DNA from: Haemophilus sp. HMSC068C11
Lineage (GTDB): Bacteria; Pseudomonadota; Gammaproteobacteria; Enterobacterales; Pasteurellaceae
Assembly: GCF_001815355.1 (NCBI RefSeq)
Contig: NZ_KV820361.1
Span: 69,797 to 133,796 of the forward strand
DNA: 64,000 bases
Direction of reading: 5' to 3'
Part shown: positions 47,540-57,137 of the stretch, one piece after another
Numbering within the stretch: the stretch's first letter is position 1
Layout of the letters: every line of letters starts with the position of its first letter
Translations under genes and position numbers: made by a program
Notes under the pieces: generated by a model
What the model saw: the letters and a program-made list of their open reading frames with translations, nothing else
What the model was told of the DNA's origin: nothing
The model's database searches: none

Positions 47540-48982
47540 ATGAAAATTGATCCTCCTTTTGAATTAGATCCGAATGTCAAAGTACGTACGCGTTTTGCCC
47601 CAAGCCCGACAGGTTATTTGCACGTGGGCGGTGCACGTACAGCCCTTTATTCTTGGTTATTTGCAAAACATAACAACGGTGAATTTGTATTACGTATTGA
47701 AGATACCGATTTAGAGCGTTCTACACCGGAAGCAACAGCGGCAATCATTGAAGGGATGGAGTGGTTAAACCTTGCTTGGGAGCATGGTCCTTATTATCAA
47801 ACCAAACGCTTTGATCGTTACAATCAAGTGATTGATGAAATGATTGAACAAGGCTTGGCTTATCGTTGCTATTGCTCTAAAGAGCGCCTTGAAGAATTAC
47901 GTCATACACAAGAGCAAAACAAAGAAAAACCACGTTATGACCGTCATTGTTTACATGATCACAATCATGCAGCCGATGAGCCACATGTTGTGCGTTTTAA
48001 AAATCCAACAGAAGGTTCAGTCGTATTTGATGATGCGGTGCGTGGTCGCATTGAAATCAGCAACAGTGAATTAGATGATTTAATTATTCGTCGTACCGAT
48101 GGTTCACCAACCTACAACTTCTGTGTGGTAGTGGATGACTGGGATATGGGCATTACTCATGTTGTGCGTGGTGAAGACCATATTAACAACACCCCGCGTC
48201 AAATTAATATCTTAAAAGCGTTAGGCGCACCAATTCCAGTATATGCGCACGTTTCCATGATTAATGGTGATGATGGCCAAAAACTCTCAAAACGTCATGG
48301 TGCGGTAAGTGTGATGCAATATCGTGATGACGGTTATTTACCAGAAGCCTTAATCAATTATCTTGTTCGTTTAGGTTGGGGCCATGGTGACCAAGAGATC
48401 TTTACACGTGAAGAAATGATTAAATTCTTCGAATTAGATCACGTGAGTAAATCTGCAAGTGCATTTAACACAGAAAAATTATTGTGGTTAAATCACCACT
48501 ATATTCGTGAATTACCACCTGAATATGTGGCAAAACACCTTGCATGGCACTATAAAGATCAAGGTATTGATACATCAAATGGCCCAGCATTAACTGAAAT
48601 CGTGACGATGCTTGCAGAACGTTGTAAAACCTTAAAAGAAATGGCATCAGCAAGCCGTTATTTCTTCGAAGAGTTTGAAAGTTTTGATGAAGCAGCGGTG
48701 AAGAAACACTTTAAAGTAGCGGCGATTGAACCACTTGAAAAAGTAAAAGAAAAATTGACCGCACTTTCTAGCTGGGATTTACATTCTACGCATGAAGCGA
48801 TTGAACAAACCGCGGCTGAATTAGAAGTGGGTATGGGTAAAGTCGGGATGCCATTACGCGTAGCTGTAACAGGCTCAGGTCAATCACCTTCTATGGATGT
48901 GACATTAGTGGGTATCGGTCGTGAACGTGTGTTAGCGCGTATCCAACGTGCCATTGATTTTATTAAATCTCAAAACGCTTAA
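47540..48982 (+). CDS. gltX: Glutamyl-tRNA synthetase
   Basis: This 480-residue class I synthetase charges tRNA-Glu. The HIGH-type motif is in [16 protein letters not shown], the KMSKS-type motif is KLSKRHG, and the C-terminal anticodon-binding domain follows. Length matches the gammaproteobacterial enzyme. An uptake sequence encodes the TAL of KLTALSS in the anticodon domain. It is followed by a tRNA-Ala gene. Confidence 0.97.
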   Translation: MKIDPPFELDPNVKVRTRFAPSPTGYLHVGGARTALYSWLFAKHNNGEFVLRIEDTDLERSTPEATAAIIEGMEWLNLAWEHGPYYQTKRFDRYNQVIDEMIEQGLAYRCYCSKERLEELRHTQEQNKEKPRYDRHCLHDHNHAADEPHVVRFKNPTEGSVVFDDAVRGRIEISNSELDDLIIRRTDGSPTYNFCVVVDDWDMGITHVVRGEDHINNTPRQINILKALGAPIPVYAHVSMINGDDGQKLSKRHGAVSVMQYRDDGYLPEALINYLVRLGWGHGDQEIFTREEMIKFFELDHVSKSASAFNTEKLLWLNHHYIRELPPEYVAKHLAWHYKDQGIDTSNGPALTEIVTMLAERCKTLKEMASASRYFFEEFESFDEAAVKKHFKVAAIEPLEKVKEKLTALSSWDLHSTHEAIEQTAAELEVGMGKVGMPLRVAVTGSGQSPSMDVTLVGIGRERVLARIQRAIDFIKSQNA

Positions 48983-49061
48983 TATTTAGGCTGATAAGCG
49001 AGATTTGATTATTTCAATATTGACAGTTTATCAGCCGAAATTTATCATAGCTTGCGTTATT

Positions 49062-49138
<77 letters not shown>

Positions 49139-49143
49139 AATTT

Positions 49144-49184
49144 AAAACCTTGAAACTTAAAGTGAGTTTCAAGGTTTTTTCTTT
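49144..49184. terminator. Terminator of tRNA-Ala, also facing mtgA
   Basis: AAAACCTTGAAAC pairs with GTTTCAAGGTTTT around a 9-base loop, with a T-tail. Confidence 0.82.
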
Positions 49185-49193
49185 ATGGCAAAT

Positions 49194-49940
49194 CTACATT
49201 TCTTTTAGGTAATTTAAGCCTAATCCATTCATTTGTCGCATAATCCAACTTTGTTTTTTACGAACTAACGCACTAGGCTTATTCACTTTATAGATGATAG
49301 GGTTTGGTAAAACCGCTGCGAGTAATGCCGCTTCTGATTGAGTTAAATTCTTCGCTGATTTTTTGAAGTAATAGCGACTAGCCGCTTCTACACCAAAGAT
49401 GCCATTACCAAATTCTGCGATGTTCAAATACACTTCTAAAATGCGTTCTTTGGACCAAAAGATTTCCATTAATGCCGTTGTGGGAACTTCTAATCCTTTG
49501 CGAAACCAACTTTGTCCATGCCAGAGAACGAGGTTTTTTGCTGTTTGTTGAGAAATCGTTGAAGCGCCTCGGGTTCGGCGAGATTTTTCATTAAATTTAA
49601 AGGCCTTTTGAATCGCCTCAAAATCAAAGCCCCAGTGGTTGGGAAATTTTTGATCTTCAGCGGCAATCACCGCAAGCTGCATATTTGGTGAGATTTCATC
49701 AAGGCTCACCCAATCGTATTTGATTGAATAGCTGAAATCCAACTGTAATAAGTGCCCGATTTTTTGCTGTGCCATATAGGCAGAGAAGGGAACAGGGATA
49801 AAGCGGAAGCAAATGAAAAATGCCAGGATTGCGAGAGAAAAACACCACGCAACCCGCTGCCAATTTTTTTTCCACCAAGATGGGCGAAAAAGATGTAAAA
49901 GTGCGGTCAGAATTCGCTTAGTTTTTTGCAGCTTGCTCAT
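49194..49940 (-). CDS. mtgA: Monofunctional biosynthetic peptidoglycan transglycosylase
   Basis: This 248-residue inner-membrane enzyme polymerises lipid II into glycan strands. One membrane helix (about residues 26-48) precedes the GT51 domain. The catalytic glutamate is in [14 protein letters not shown], and [15 protein letters not shown] and [14 protein letters not shown] are the other GT51 motifs. Its start lies 23 bases inside the end of trpR, so translation is probably coupled. An uptake sequence encodes TAL in the N-terminal ILTALLHLF. Confidence 0.95.
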   Translation of the reverse strand: MSKLQKTKRILTALLHLFRPSWWKKNWQRVAWCFSLAILAFFICFRFIPVPFSAYMAQQKIGHLLQLDFSYSIKYDWVSLDEISPNMQLAVIAAEDQKFPNHWGFDFEAIQKAFKFNEKSRRTRGASTISQQTAKNLVLWHGQSWFRKGLEVPTTALMEIFWSKERILEVYLNIAEFGNGIFGVEAASRYYFKKSAKNLTQSEAALLAAVLPNPIIYKVNKPSALVRKKQSWIMRQMNGLGLNYLKEM

Positions 49941-50226
49941 CGAGTTGGCTTTTCACCCAGTTTATAAAATCTGGATCCATTGTTTTGAGCATATTAGAAC
50001 CACGAGTAATGGTTGCCGCACTGGTATTGAGATTTTGTTGAATCTCTCGTTGTGAGAGATTTTTATCCAATAACTGCGCCACGATTTGTAAACGTAAACC
50101 CACTGCATCACGCTCATCTGGCGTGAGCAGAAGCGTTAATAAATCTTGTGCTTTCCCTTGTTCAAACGCGGCTTGCAAGGTCGCGAGGAAAGCATTCCAT
50201 TGTTCTAAATTGCGACTAATATACAT
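49918..50226 (-). CDS. trpR: Trp repressor TrpR
   Basis: This 102-residue helical dimer binds tryptophan and represses trp, mtr and its own gene. The helix-turn-helix [23 protein letters not shown] is typical, with [10 protein letters not shown] carrying the recognition helix. The gene lies after slt, as in E. coli, and overlaps mtgA. A TrpR-like operator is centred about 20 bases before the start. Confidence 0.95.
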   Translation of the reverse strand: MYISRNLEQWNAFLATLQAAFEQGKAQDLLTLLLTPDERDAVGLRLQIVAQLLDKNLSQREIQQNLNTSAATITRGSNMLKTMDPDFINWVKSQLDEQAAKN

Positions 50227-50238
50227 ATCAACAATCCT

Positions 50239-50256
50239 ATACTATTAAACTAGTGC
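50239..50256. promoter_or_regulatory. Candidate TrpR operator before trpR
   Basis: On the minus strand GCACTAGTTTAATAGTAT has one perfect half-site (GNACTAGT) and one near-match (ATACTATT, differing mainly at the G and first base). An extra ACTAGT copy lies just beyond, at 50258-50263. It sits between the slt stop and the trpR start, fitting autoregulation. Confidence 0.6.
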
Positions 50257-50258
50257 GA

Positions 50259-52451
50259 CTAGTATAGCCGATCGTATTCCTCTTTGCTAAAGGTTTGTAA
50301 TTTTTCTTTGTCTTGTAGGTGTTGATAGTAAAAATCGTAAGTTAATACGTTTTGAACATAACCTCGCGTTTCAAAGAACGGAATAGAGGCAATAAATTCA
50401 TCCATAGCCAATTTGCCATTGGCTCTCGAAAGCCATTTTTCTACACGGCTTGCTCCCGCATTATAGGCAGAGGCGATCAAAATACGATTATTTGGATATT
50501 TAGCATTTAGTTCATTTAAGTGAGCTGTACCGAGTAAAATATTATTAAGCGGTTTGAATAGATCTGATTCGCCGTTATAAGGAAGCTGTTGATTTTCTGC
50601 TGTTTTTTGCGCAGTACTTGGTAATAGCTGCATTAATCCTCGAGCATTTGCGGAAGATTGTGCCATTGGATTCCAAGCACTTTCTTGGCGCGCAATGGCC
50701 ATGGCGAAGGTTTTGGTAACACGATTATCCACAATGGCTTGAGGTTCTGTTACGCTGAGGTTCACATTGCTGAGGGCAATATCAAAATATTGACTGTAAG
50801 CATTTGGTAAGCGTAAGTCGATATAATCCCAAGCTTTTGCAATAATCGAGCCATCTACGCCCAATTCAAACCAATTTTGTTCATTCGCATATTGGCTTAA
50901 CGCAAGTTGTTTCTCTTGCGGTAATTTTTCCAATAGAGAACGCCAGCGTTGTTTGGCTGCACCTAATCGATCTAATTGGCGTAGTTCTGCAATCTCAGCT
51001 AATTCAGTTGCATATTTCTCTTGGATATTGGACTCTTGAGGAATTTTAGGCATTTCCAGTTTATAGGAATGGCCTAATTTGACCGCAGCCAACATTGGAT
51101 AAAAACCACGTTCTTTCGATAAAGCTTCTAAGTGTTGTTTTGCCTCTTTATCGGATGCTTGAGCGGTTGTTTTAGCCATCCAATAACGCCATTCTTGTTT
51201 TTGTTTTGCTTCATCTGAAAGTGCATTTAACCAGGCGAGTAAATCCGTTTTTTGCCAAATAGCTGTACGTAAACGACGCTCAATGAGATTATCGGCATTA
51301 AGTTTGAGAAGTTCCTGATCGCGCCATTGGGCAAAATTAGGGCTTTCATTATCAAAGAAACGGCTAATAAAGGCGATTTTCCAATCACGTAATTCCGTTT
51401 CATTTAATTGCCAATTTTTCGCCCATTGTTCGTAAAGGGTAAACGTTGGCTCATTCATATTTTCCGGAATCGTCCGCAAATAACGACCAAAGCCTTGTAA
51501 TACAGCAAATTTGTTGATAATGCTATTTGTATTGTTATCAATTAATGGTGATGCATCCGCAAGTGTTTTTAAGTTTGCCGGATTTTTTAAGAGATCCTGA
51601 TAAAGTGCTAAATTAGTGACCACTTGCTCATCTTCTTTAGCATTCTCAATTTTTTCTAACTCTTTAGCGAGTATTTCTAATCCTTTCGCGTCATTTTTAC
51701 TGAAGAGCATTTCCGCTTTTTGATATATTTTGTCTGGAGTACGTCCACCCTGTGAATACCATGCCGTCCAGAGTTGCGCATCATTAGGAAGTTCAGCATT
51801 ATTGAGCCAAAGTTGTTCATATTCAGACAAAATAGCCGATTTATTCTTATCGTTTGATTGGTTTTCTGCTGTTTGATTGGTATTGGCTGCTTCTATTTGA
51901 TATTTAGCCGTGAGCACGGCAATTTGTGTTTCCAAATTATTTGGCGTGAGTTTAGCGAGCGCTTGAGTATCTTCAGCATTGGTGAATAACGTAAAAATGC
52001 TTTGTTCTAATTTTCCGCGTAGAAAATGAGAGGCATGCTGCTGAATAAATTGTTCAATGTTTGTTCGTAATGCATTTACTTCTTCACGAGGCGTATCGCG
52101 ATTAACGGTTTTTACACGCGCATCTAAATAAGCCGCCATAGCATCAGCTTGCAATGGATAGCCTTTTAAAGAATCAATAAGCCCAAGAAATAATTTGGCA
52201 TTATTAGAAACATGATTATTTTTGACCGCACTTTTTAGAAGCGATTCTAGTTGCAGAAAAGTCGCGCGTTGTTCAATCAGCTTTAATTCATGCGCGTGCT
52301 GTTGTTGTGCCCATTTGGCTTGTTCTTCTGCAAGGTTAGTTTGTGGCACCGTTTCATTTTTGCTTTTATGGGCATGCTGATTAGCCAAAGCTGAGCCTGA
52401 AAGTGCGGTTAAAATTAATAACGAAATTGTCGTGTGTTTAAGTGCTCGCAT
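50259..52451 (-). CDS. slt: Soluble lytic murein transglycosylase Slt
   Basis: This 730-residue periplasmic enzyme cleaves peptidoglycan to anhydromuropeptides. I start at MRALKHTTISLL, which begins a signal peptide cleaved after SGSALA; a second ATG four codons upstream is possible. A long alpha-superhelical region covers residues 30-560. The catalytic domain then has the glutamate in ARQESAWNP and the motifs SSANARGLMQLLPSTA and ASAYNAGASRV. It is about 85 residues longer than E. coli Slt70, the extra mass being in the superhelical part (for example a low-complexity ENQSNDKNKS stretch). An uptake sequence encodes LTALS in the signal peptide. Confidence 0.92.
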   Translation of the reverse strand: MRALKHTTISLLILTALSGSALANQHAHKSKNETVPQTNLAEEQAKWAQQQHAHELKLIEQRATFLQLESLLKSAVKNNHVSNNAKLFLGLIDSLKGYPLQADAMAAYLDARVKTVNRDTPREEVNALRTNIEQFIQQHASHFLRGKLEQSIFTLFTNAEDTQALAKLTPNNLETQIAVLTAKYQIEAANTNQTAENQSNDKNKSAILSEYEQLWLNNAELPNDAQLWTAWYSQGGRTPDKIYQKAEMLFSKNDAKGLEILAKELEKIENAKEDEQVVTNLALYQDLLKNPANLKTLADASPLIDNNTNSIINKFAVLQGFGRYLRTIPENMNEPTFTLYEQWAKNWQLNETELRDWKIAFISRFFDNESPNFAQWRDQELLKLNADNLIERRLRTAIWQKTDLLAWLNALSDEAKQKQEWRYWMAKTTAQASDKEAKQHLEALSKERGFYPMLAAVKLGHSYKLEMPKIPQESNIQEKYATELAEIAELRQLDRLGAAKQRWRSLLEKLPQEKQLALSQYANEQNWFELGVDGSIIAKAWDYIDLRLPNAYSQYFDIALSNVNLSVTEPQAIVDNRVTKTFAMAIARQESAWNPMAQSSANARGLMQLLPSTAQKTAENQQLPYNGESDLFKPLNNILLGTAHLNELNAKYPNNRILIASAYNAGASRVEKWLSRANGKLAMDEFIASIPFFETRGYVQNVLTYDFYYQHLQDKEKLQTFSKEEYDRLY

Positions 52452-52517
52452 AGGAGATTCCATATAAAGAGAAAGACGGATATTTAGATCCGTCTTTGAG
52501 TGTAGAGTTCGTTTTAT

Positions 52518-52814
52518 TTAGAAAACTTTTTTGAAAGGCTTCACAATCACATCACCGTAAACGCCAGCTTCAACATAAGGATCTTGTGCCGCCCAGTCTT
52601 TTGCTGCAGACAGGCTTTCGAATTGAGCAATCACAGTCGAGCCTGTAAAGCCAGCTTCACCTGGATTTTCATCATCAATGGCCGGATTAGGACCTGCGGT
52701 TAATAAACGACCTTCTTCTTGTAATTGTTTTAAACGAGCAAGATGTTGTTCACGTACAGCAAGACGTTTTTCTAAGGTGCCGGGAATGTCTTGGGCAAAA
52801 ATTACATAGTACAT
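52518..52814 (-). CDS. yciI: YciI-family protein
   Basis: This 98-residue protein has a ferredoxin-like fold of the YciI family. I start at [13 protein letters not shown], which has AGGAG upstream and gives the known length. The conserved His-Asp pair is expected in REQHLARL and the following [13 protein letters not shown]. Function is unknown. It is followed in the operon order by slt and preceded by yciA. Confidence 0.92.
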   Translation of the reverse strand: MYYVIFAQDIPGTLEKRLAVREQHLARLKQLQEEGRLLTAGPNPAIDDENPGEAGFTGSTVIAQFESLSAAKDWAAQDPYVEAGVYGDVIVKPFKKVF

Positions 52815-52825
52815 AGCTTCTCCTA

Positions 52826-53296
52826 TTAGCAACTTAAGTGCAATTCTTCAATCGTTTTTAAGGCTTGTTCTAATTCATGGTTGCCTTCACGTGGGATGCT
52901 GCGAGATTTTCCGTCAGCATCCACTGCAACGAAGGTAAATACCGCATCGGTGACACAATAGCGTTCACCAATGGGTTCGCTAGAGACTTTTTTTACCCAG
53001 ACTTCTACTTTAATTTTAATAGAAGAACGACCCACTTTAAGACATTGTCCGTAGCAGCAAACCACATCCCCTACCGAGATAGGCTTAATGAAGTTCATAC
53101 TTTCTACGGCAACGGTGACCACACGGCCATGAGCGATTTCTTTCGCTAGAATCGCTCCGCCCATATCCATTTGTGACATAATCCAACCACCGAAAATATC
53201 GCCATTGGCGTTGGTATCTGAAGGCATTGCTAAGGTACGTAATAATAATACGCCTTTAGATTGACGACCTTCTTTATCAGTAAGATTTGAAACCAT
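52826..53296 (-). CDS. yciA: Acyl-CoA thioesterase YciA
   Basis: This 156-residue hot-dog-fold hydrolase releases free acids from acyl-CoA, with broad chain-length tolerance. [22 protein letters not shown] contains the catalytic aspartate region, and the later [21 protein letters not shown] is typical. Its start base overlaps the yciB stop, so the two are coupled. The H. influenzae enzyme has been structurally characterised. Confidence 0.94.
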   Translation of the reverse strand: MVSNLTDKEGRQSKGVLLLRTLAMPSDTNANGDIFGGWIMSQMDMGGAILAKEIAHGRVVTVAVESMNFIKPISVGDVVCCYGQCLKVGRSSIKIKVEVWVKKVSSEPIGERYCVTDAVFTFVAVDADGKSRSIPREGNHELEQALKTIEELHLSC

Positions 53297-53850
53297 TATT
53301 TTTCCCCATCATTTTTTTGATCATCTTTAGGTAAGTAACGGTAAATATAAGCACCGCTGACGATTGTTGCAACAAAGGTCATACCAAGTAAACCAAAAGA
53401 TTTGAAATCAACCCAAGCATCTTCAGACATATTTTGGCTGATATAAATATTTACAAGCATACACAGAATGAAAAATCCTGCCCAGCCTAAATTCAATTTG
53501 TTCCACACATTATCCGGTAATTGGATTTCTTTGCCTAATAACTTTTTCACCAGTGGCGTATTGAATTGGAATTGTGCAACCAATAAAACAATGGCAAATA
53601 AGGCATTAATAATCGTGACTTTCCATTGTAGGTATTTGATTTCATTGAAATAGGCAGTGAGCAAACCAAAAAAGACGACAGCAATTGCCATGATTTTTTG
53701 TTGTTTCTCAATCATGCCATATTTCAGTTTTAGTACAACCATCTGAATGATGGTCGCGATAACTAAGACAATCGCCGCCTCACGCACACCAAACATTTTG
53801 TAGGTGATGAAAAAGAGAACAAGCGGAATAAATTCAAGAAGTTGTTTCAT
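53296..53850 (-). CDS. yciB: Inner-membrane protein YciB (IspZ), septation-related
   Basis: This 184-residue protein has five or six membrane segments and belongs to the intracellular septation protein A family. The start [18 protein letters not shown] and the central [17 protein letters not shown] are typical. It takes part in envelope synthesis and division, but its biochemical role is unclear. It lies between yciC and yciA with gaps of 0-1 base. Confidence 0.92.
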   Translation of the reverse strand: MKQLLEFIPLVLFFITYKMFGVREAAIVLVIATIIQMVVLKLKYGMIEKQQKIMAIAVVFFGLLTAYFNEIKYLQWKVTIINALFAIVLLVAQFQFNTPLVKKLLGKEIQLPDNVWNKLNLGWAGFFILCMLVNIYISQNMSEDAWVDFKSFGLLGMTFVATIVSGAYIYRYLPKDDQKNDGEK

Positions 53851-53851
53851 A

Positions 53852-54631
53852 TTAAGCCTTCATAAATAAGCTGTAAAAACGGTAAGTAAATACCAAAATA
53901 AATATTTGAAATAATGCTACCAAAATACCAAAAATCACACTTAGAAATGATGTACCTAGGATTGCACCAACGCTATTCACTAATAAAGGTAGAAGTAAAT
54001 AAGTGATCAAAGCATAAATAATCAATATGCCATTACGTTTAACACCCGCACGCCACACTTGTAAAGCACTTTGTCCTATAGATTGATTGGATGCAATGTA
54101 ATGCACAGGCGATAAGCATAGGCGAACAAAGAAAAATAAACCAAATACCATTGAAACAAAGGCTAGGGGAGAGAGCGCATTTTGGCTTAAAGGAGAGAGC
54201 TCATCTTTGCTTAAAAATGAGCTCATAACATCAGCAAGGCCAAATAAAAGTGGCAAACTCATAAAAATATCTAAAACGACCACACCTAAAAAACGACGCA
54301 ATGTCAGCATGAGACCTTGATTAATCGGATTTTCATTTTGTTGACTAATATGATGAATAGTTGCAATACCGAAGGTTGCAATAAAAGACATTAACAATTG
54401 TTGGAATAAAAAAGATCCAATCAGCACAGTTGGCTCCACTTTGCTCAATGCATCAATAATATCCTGTTGTGATGGATTAGGATTATCACCCAAACTCGGC
54501 ATTGGGACACTGACTAGTGCATTAATCAATTGTGAGATGACGAAAATACCAATGAAAATCAGCACGGTTTTTCGCTGATTACGCATAAAGTTGAGGCTAT
54601 CTTGAAAAATCTGAGTAAAATTAATTTGCAT
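53852..54631 (-). CDS. yciC: Inner-membrane protein YciC (UPF0259)
   Basis: This 259-residue protein has about six membrane segments and belongs to UPF0259. I start at [15 protein letters not shown], which aligns with E. coli YciC; an in-frame GTG four codons earlier is possible. Function is unknown. It heads the yciC-yciB-yciA-yciI run, from a promoter whose -10 lies in a hairpin loop at 54659-54664. Confidence 0.88.
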   Translation of the reverse strand: MQINFTQIFQDSLNFMRNQRKTVLIFIGIFVISQLINALVSVPMPSLGDNPNPSQQDIIDALSKVEPTVLIGSFLFQQLLMSFIATFGIATIHHISQQNENPINQGLMLTLRRFLGVVVLDIFMSLPLLFGLADVMSSFLSKDELSPLSQNALSPLAFVSMVFGLFFFVRLCLSPVHYIASNQSIGQSALQVWRAGVKRNGILIIYALITYLLLPLLVNSVGAILGTSFLSVIFGILVALFQIFILVFTYRFYSLFMKA

Positions 54632-54658
54632 ACTATATCCCACAATAATAAAACCCCG

Positions 54659-54688
54659 ATTATACAGGGTTTATTGTTTTTTTCATAA
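54659..54688 (-). promoter_or_regulatory. Candidate yciC promoter
   Basis: On the minus strand TTATGA (54688-54683) and TGTATAAT with -10 TATAAT at 54664-54659 are separated by 18 bases. The -10 sits in the loop of a hairpin (AAACCC with GGGTTT) after purN. Confidence 0.5.
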
Positions 54689-54742
54689 AATCAGGTTATT
54701 TAATGGTGATTTCATTTACCATTTTCAAGAGAGAATATCGTT

Positions 54743-55381
54743 TTATTCATAAGCATAGCCATTAGGCGGTAGCAACTTACCATCTAAATAAGCTTGATTT
54801 TCAATCAGTTTTAATCGCTCTTCAATAAACCATTTAATCACTAAAGGATAAATATTATATTCCTGTTCACGCGTACGAAGTTCAATTTCCTCGACGGTAT
54901 CACCAGGGAAAATAGGCACTTTAGCTTGTAACACAATGGCACCACCATCGATCTCTTCATTGACAAAATGCACAGTTGTACCGTGTTCGCTGTCGCCATT
55001 CTTAAGTGCTCTTTGATAAGTATGTAACCCAGGATATTTTGGCAGAAGGGAAGGATGAATATTTAAAATTTTCCCAGTAAAACGTTGTGTGAATGGCTTG
55101 GTTAAGATTTTCATGTAACCGGCTAACACAATGAGATCAATATTGAGAGCGTCTAAATAATCCCCTATAGCCTTATCCATAGCGGGATTGGAACTAAAAT
55201 CTTGGTGCAAAAAAACTCGGCTAGGAATGCCCGCACTTTCAGCGCGTTCTAAGCCAAATGAATCAATTTTATTACTGATGACAGTCACGACCTTTCCTGG
55301 AATAAACCCAGTTTGACAAGCCTCAATTATCGCTTGAAGATTTGATCCTTGCCCTGAAATCAGGACGGCAATTTTTTTCAT
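54743..55381 (-). CDS. purN: Phosphoribosylglycinamide formyltransferase
   Basis: This 212-residue folate-dependent enzyme formylates GAR in the third step of purine synthesis. KIAVLISGQGSNLQAIIE binds the phosphate. LAGYMKIL, then NIHPSLLPKYPGLH with the catalytic Asn and His, and the later VNEEIDGGAIV complete the active site. It lies 68 bases after purM, with a hairpin in the gap. Confidence 0.96.
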   Translation of the reverse strand: MKKIAVLISGQGSNLQAIIEACQTGFIPGKVVTVISNKIDSFGLERAESAGIPSRVFLHQDFSSNPAMDKAIGDYLDALNIDLIVLAGYMKILTKPFTQRFTGKILNIHPSLLPKYPGLHTYQRALKNGDSEHGTTVHFVNEEIDGGAIVLQAKVPIFPGDTVEEIELRTREQEYNIYPLVIKWFIEERLKLIENQAYLDGKLLPPNGYAYE

Positions 55382-55399
55382 ATTATTCTACATAAAAGA

Positions 55400-55431
55400 A
55401 GGGCGAACCTTTCATTCTGAAATTTTCGCCC
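55400..55431 (-). terminator. Hairpin between purM and purN
   Basis: On the minus strand GGGCGAA pairs with TTCGCCC over a 17-base loop, followed by TTCTTTT. It may reduce read-through from purM into purN. Confidence 0.45.
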
Positions 55432-55449
55432 TGAAATGGAAAAGAGAAA

Positions 55450-56487
55450 TTATTTAATAATGACTTGTGGTTCGTTATCTGTCGCATTTTCAATATGACC
55501 GATTAACCAGACATTTTCACCGGATTGTTTTAAAATCGCTAAAGCAGTTTCCACTTGCGATTGTGGTAATGCAATCACCATACCAACGCCACAGTTAAAT
55601 GTACGGTACATTTCATAGGTTTCAATGTTGCCTTTTTCTTGTAACCATTTGAATACGGGTTGCCATTCCCAACTGCTTTCATCAATAACCGCTTTTGTAT
55701 TTTTCGGTAATACACGAGGGATATTTTCCCAGAAACCGCCACCCGTTAAGTGTGCGATAGCATGGACTTCCGTTTGTTTGATTAAAGCGAGAACAGATTT
55801 TACATAGATTTTTGTCGGTGCAAGCACTTGTTCACTTAATGGATGACCATCTAATTGCTCAGTGGCTGGGTTGACGCCAGCAACATCAATGACTTTACGA
55901 ATTAAAGAATAACCATTTGAATGCGGGCCACTTGAACCTAGTGCAATTAAAGCATCTCCTACTTTAACTTGGCTACCATCAATGATTTCTGATTTTTCGA
56001 CGACACCCACACAGAAACCTGCTAGGTCATAATCGCCAGCGTGGTACATACCCGGCATTTCAGCGGTTTCACCACCCACTAATGCACAACCCGATTGTAC
56101 ACAGCCTTCTGCAATGCCTTTTACCACATCAGAGGCAACATCCACATCAAGTTTTCCTGTCGCATAGTAGTCTAAGAAGAATAATGGTTCGGCGCCTTGA
56201 ACCACTAAATCGTTAACACACATCGCAACCAAATCAATACCAATGGTATCGTGTTTTTTTAAGTCAATGGCTAAACGTAGTTTTGTTCCTACACCGTCTG
56301 TACCTGAAACGAGGATCGGTTCTTTATATTTGCCCGGAATAGCACATAATGCGCCAAACCCACCTAATCCCCCGATGACTTCAGGACGAGTAGTTCGTTT
56401 CACGTGTGGTTTAATACGTTCAACTAATTCATTACCGGCATTAATATCCACGCCTGCATCTTTATAACTTAATGATGGTTTGCTCAC
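55450..56487 (-). CDS. purM: Phosphoribosylformylglycinamidine cyclo-ligase
   Basis: This 345-residue ATP-dependent enzyme (AIR synthetase) closes the imidazole ring in the fifth step of purine synthesis. The start [16 protein letters not shown], then [24 protein letters not shown] and [16 protein letters not shown] are family motifs. A near-perfect PurR box lies 56 bases upstream, so repression by purines is likely. It heads purM-purN. Confidence 0.97.
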   Translation of the reverse strand: MSKPSLSYKDAGVDINAGNELVERIKPHVKRTTRPEVIGGLGGFGALCAIPGKYKEPILVSGTDGVGTKLRLAIDLKKHDTIGIDLVAMCVNDLVVQGAEPLFFLDYYATGKLDVDVASDVVKGIAEGCVQSGCALVGGETAEMPGMYHAGDYDLAGFCVGVVEKSEIIDGSQVKVGDALIALGSSGPHSNGYSLIRKVIDVAGVNPATEQLDGHPLSEQVLAPTKIYVKSVLALIKQTEVHAIAHLTGGGFWENIPRVLPKNTKAVIDESSWEWQPVFKWLQEKGNIETYEMYRTFNCGVGMVIALPQSQVETALAILKQSGENVWLIGHIENATDNEPQVIIK

Positions 56488-56542
56488 AATGTTATCCTAT
56501 ATTTTTAGGTTAAATGATAAAACGGCGTGATTGTATCAGATT

Positions 56543-56558
56543 AAGCAAACGTTTGCGA
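56543..56558. promoter_or_regulatory. PurR operator of purM-purN
   Basis: AAGCAAACGTTTGCGA matches the palindromic PurR site ACGCAAACGTTTGCGT at 14 of 16 positions, including the whole CAAACGTTTG core. Confidence 0.85.
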
Positions 56559-56591
56559 TAGTGATTTAATTGGGTTTTAACTAAAAAAATA

Positions 56592-56623
56592 ACCGCACTT
56601 TATTTTAAAGGATAAAGTGCGGT
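56592..56623 (-). terminator. Terminator of yfcZ built from inverted uptake sequences
   Basis: ACCGCACTTTAT (56592-56603) pairs perfectly with ATAAAGTGCGGT (56612-56623). On the minus strand it is followed by a run of T (56590-56584). Both arms are perfect uptake sequences. Confidence 0.85.
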
Positions 56624-56640
56624 CAATTTCTAAAAAGTTT

Positions 56641-56928
56641 TTAGCGATTCGCTAATTCAAAAATCATCGCTTCAGCTTGGCAGCTAAATGTAAAACGCGC
56701 CGTTAAATTGGCGCCATTTTCAGTTTCTGTGATTTCACTTTTAATCTCGCAAGGATCGCTTTCTGTTTTGCGAGCTTTTTCAATGAAACGATTAAGTGCA
56801 GCTTCAGCTTCAGCTTTATTCGCATAGGTTTGATGAATATCAACAGAACAATCTGAACCGTCAATAATCGTACCCACATCAACACAACTACAAGTGAGAG
56901 ATTCTTCTGCTTTGCATGTTACTGTCAT
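56641..56928 (-). CDS. yfcZ: YfcZ/YiiS-family protein (UPF0381)
   Basis: This 95-residue protein belongs to the small YfcZ/YiiS family. The N-terminal cysteines (TCKAEESLTCSCVDVG) and the FIEKARKTESDPCEI block are characteristic. Its function is unknown. In E. coli as in this window it is divergent from fadL; the shared 209-base gap holds a FadR-like site. Confidence 0.88.
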   Translation of the reverse strand: MTVTCKAEESLTCSCVDVGTIIDGSDCSVDIHQTYANKAEAEAALNRFIEKARKTESDPCEIKSEITETENGANLTARFTFSCQAEAMIFELANR

Positions 56929-57029
56929 AGGATTTCCTTATTTAAAATTAAGATTGGTTATATTCTAGCATTTTTAAAACGCTCTGCCAAAGTAGCCACA
57001 TTTTTTTAATTTAAATATCATTTATTTAT

Positions 57030-57046
57030 AACTGGTCGGAACACTT
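57030..57046. promoter_or_regulatory. Candidate FadR operator of fadL
   Basis: AACTGGTCGGAACACTT has a perfect left half (AACTGGTC) and a right half matching at six of eight positions against the FadR palindrome AACTGGTCNGACCAGTT. It lies 92 bases before fadL, a FadR-repressed gene in E. coli. Confidence 0.6.
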
Positions 57047-57137
57047 TAAAATTAATCTAAAATAATTTGCACTCCATTTATTGGAGTTTTAGAATCTCGC
57101 GGCTTTTTTCATTATTATTAATAACAAAAGGTTCCAA

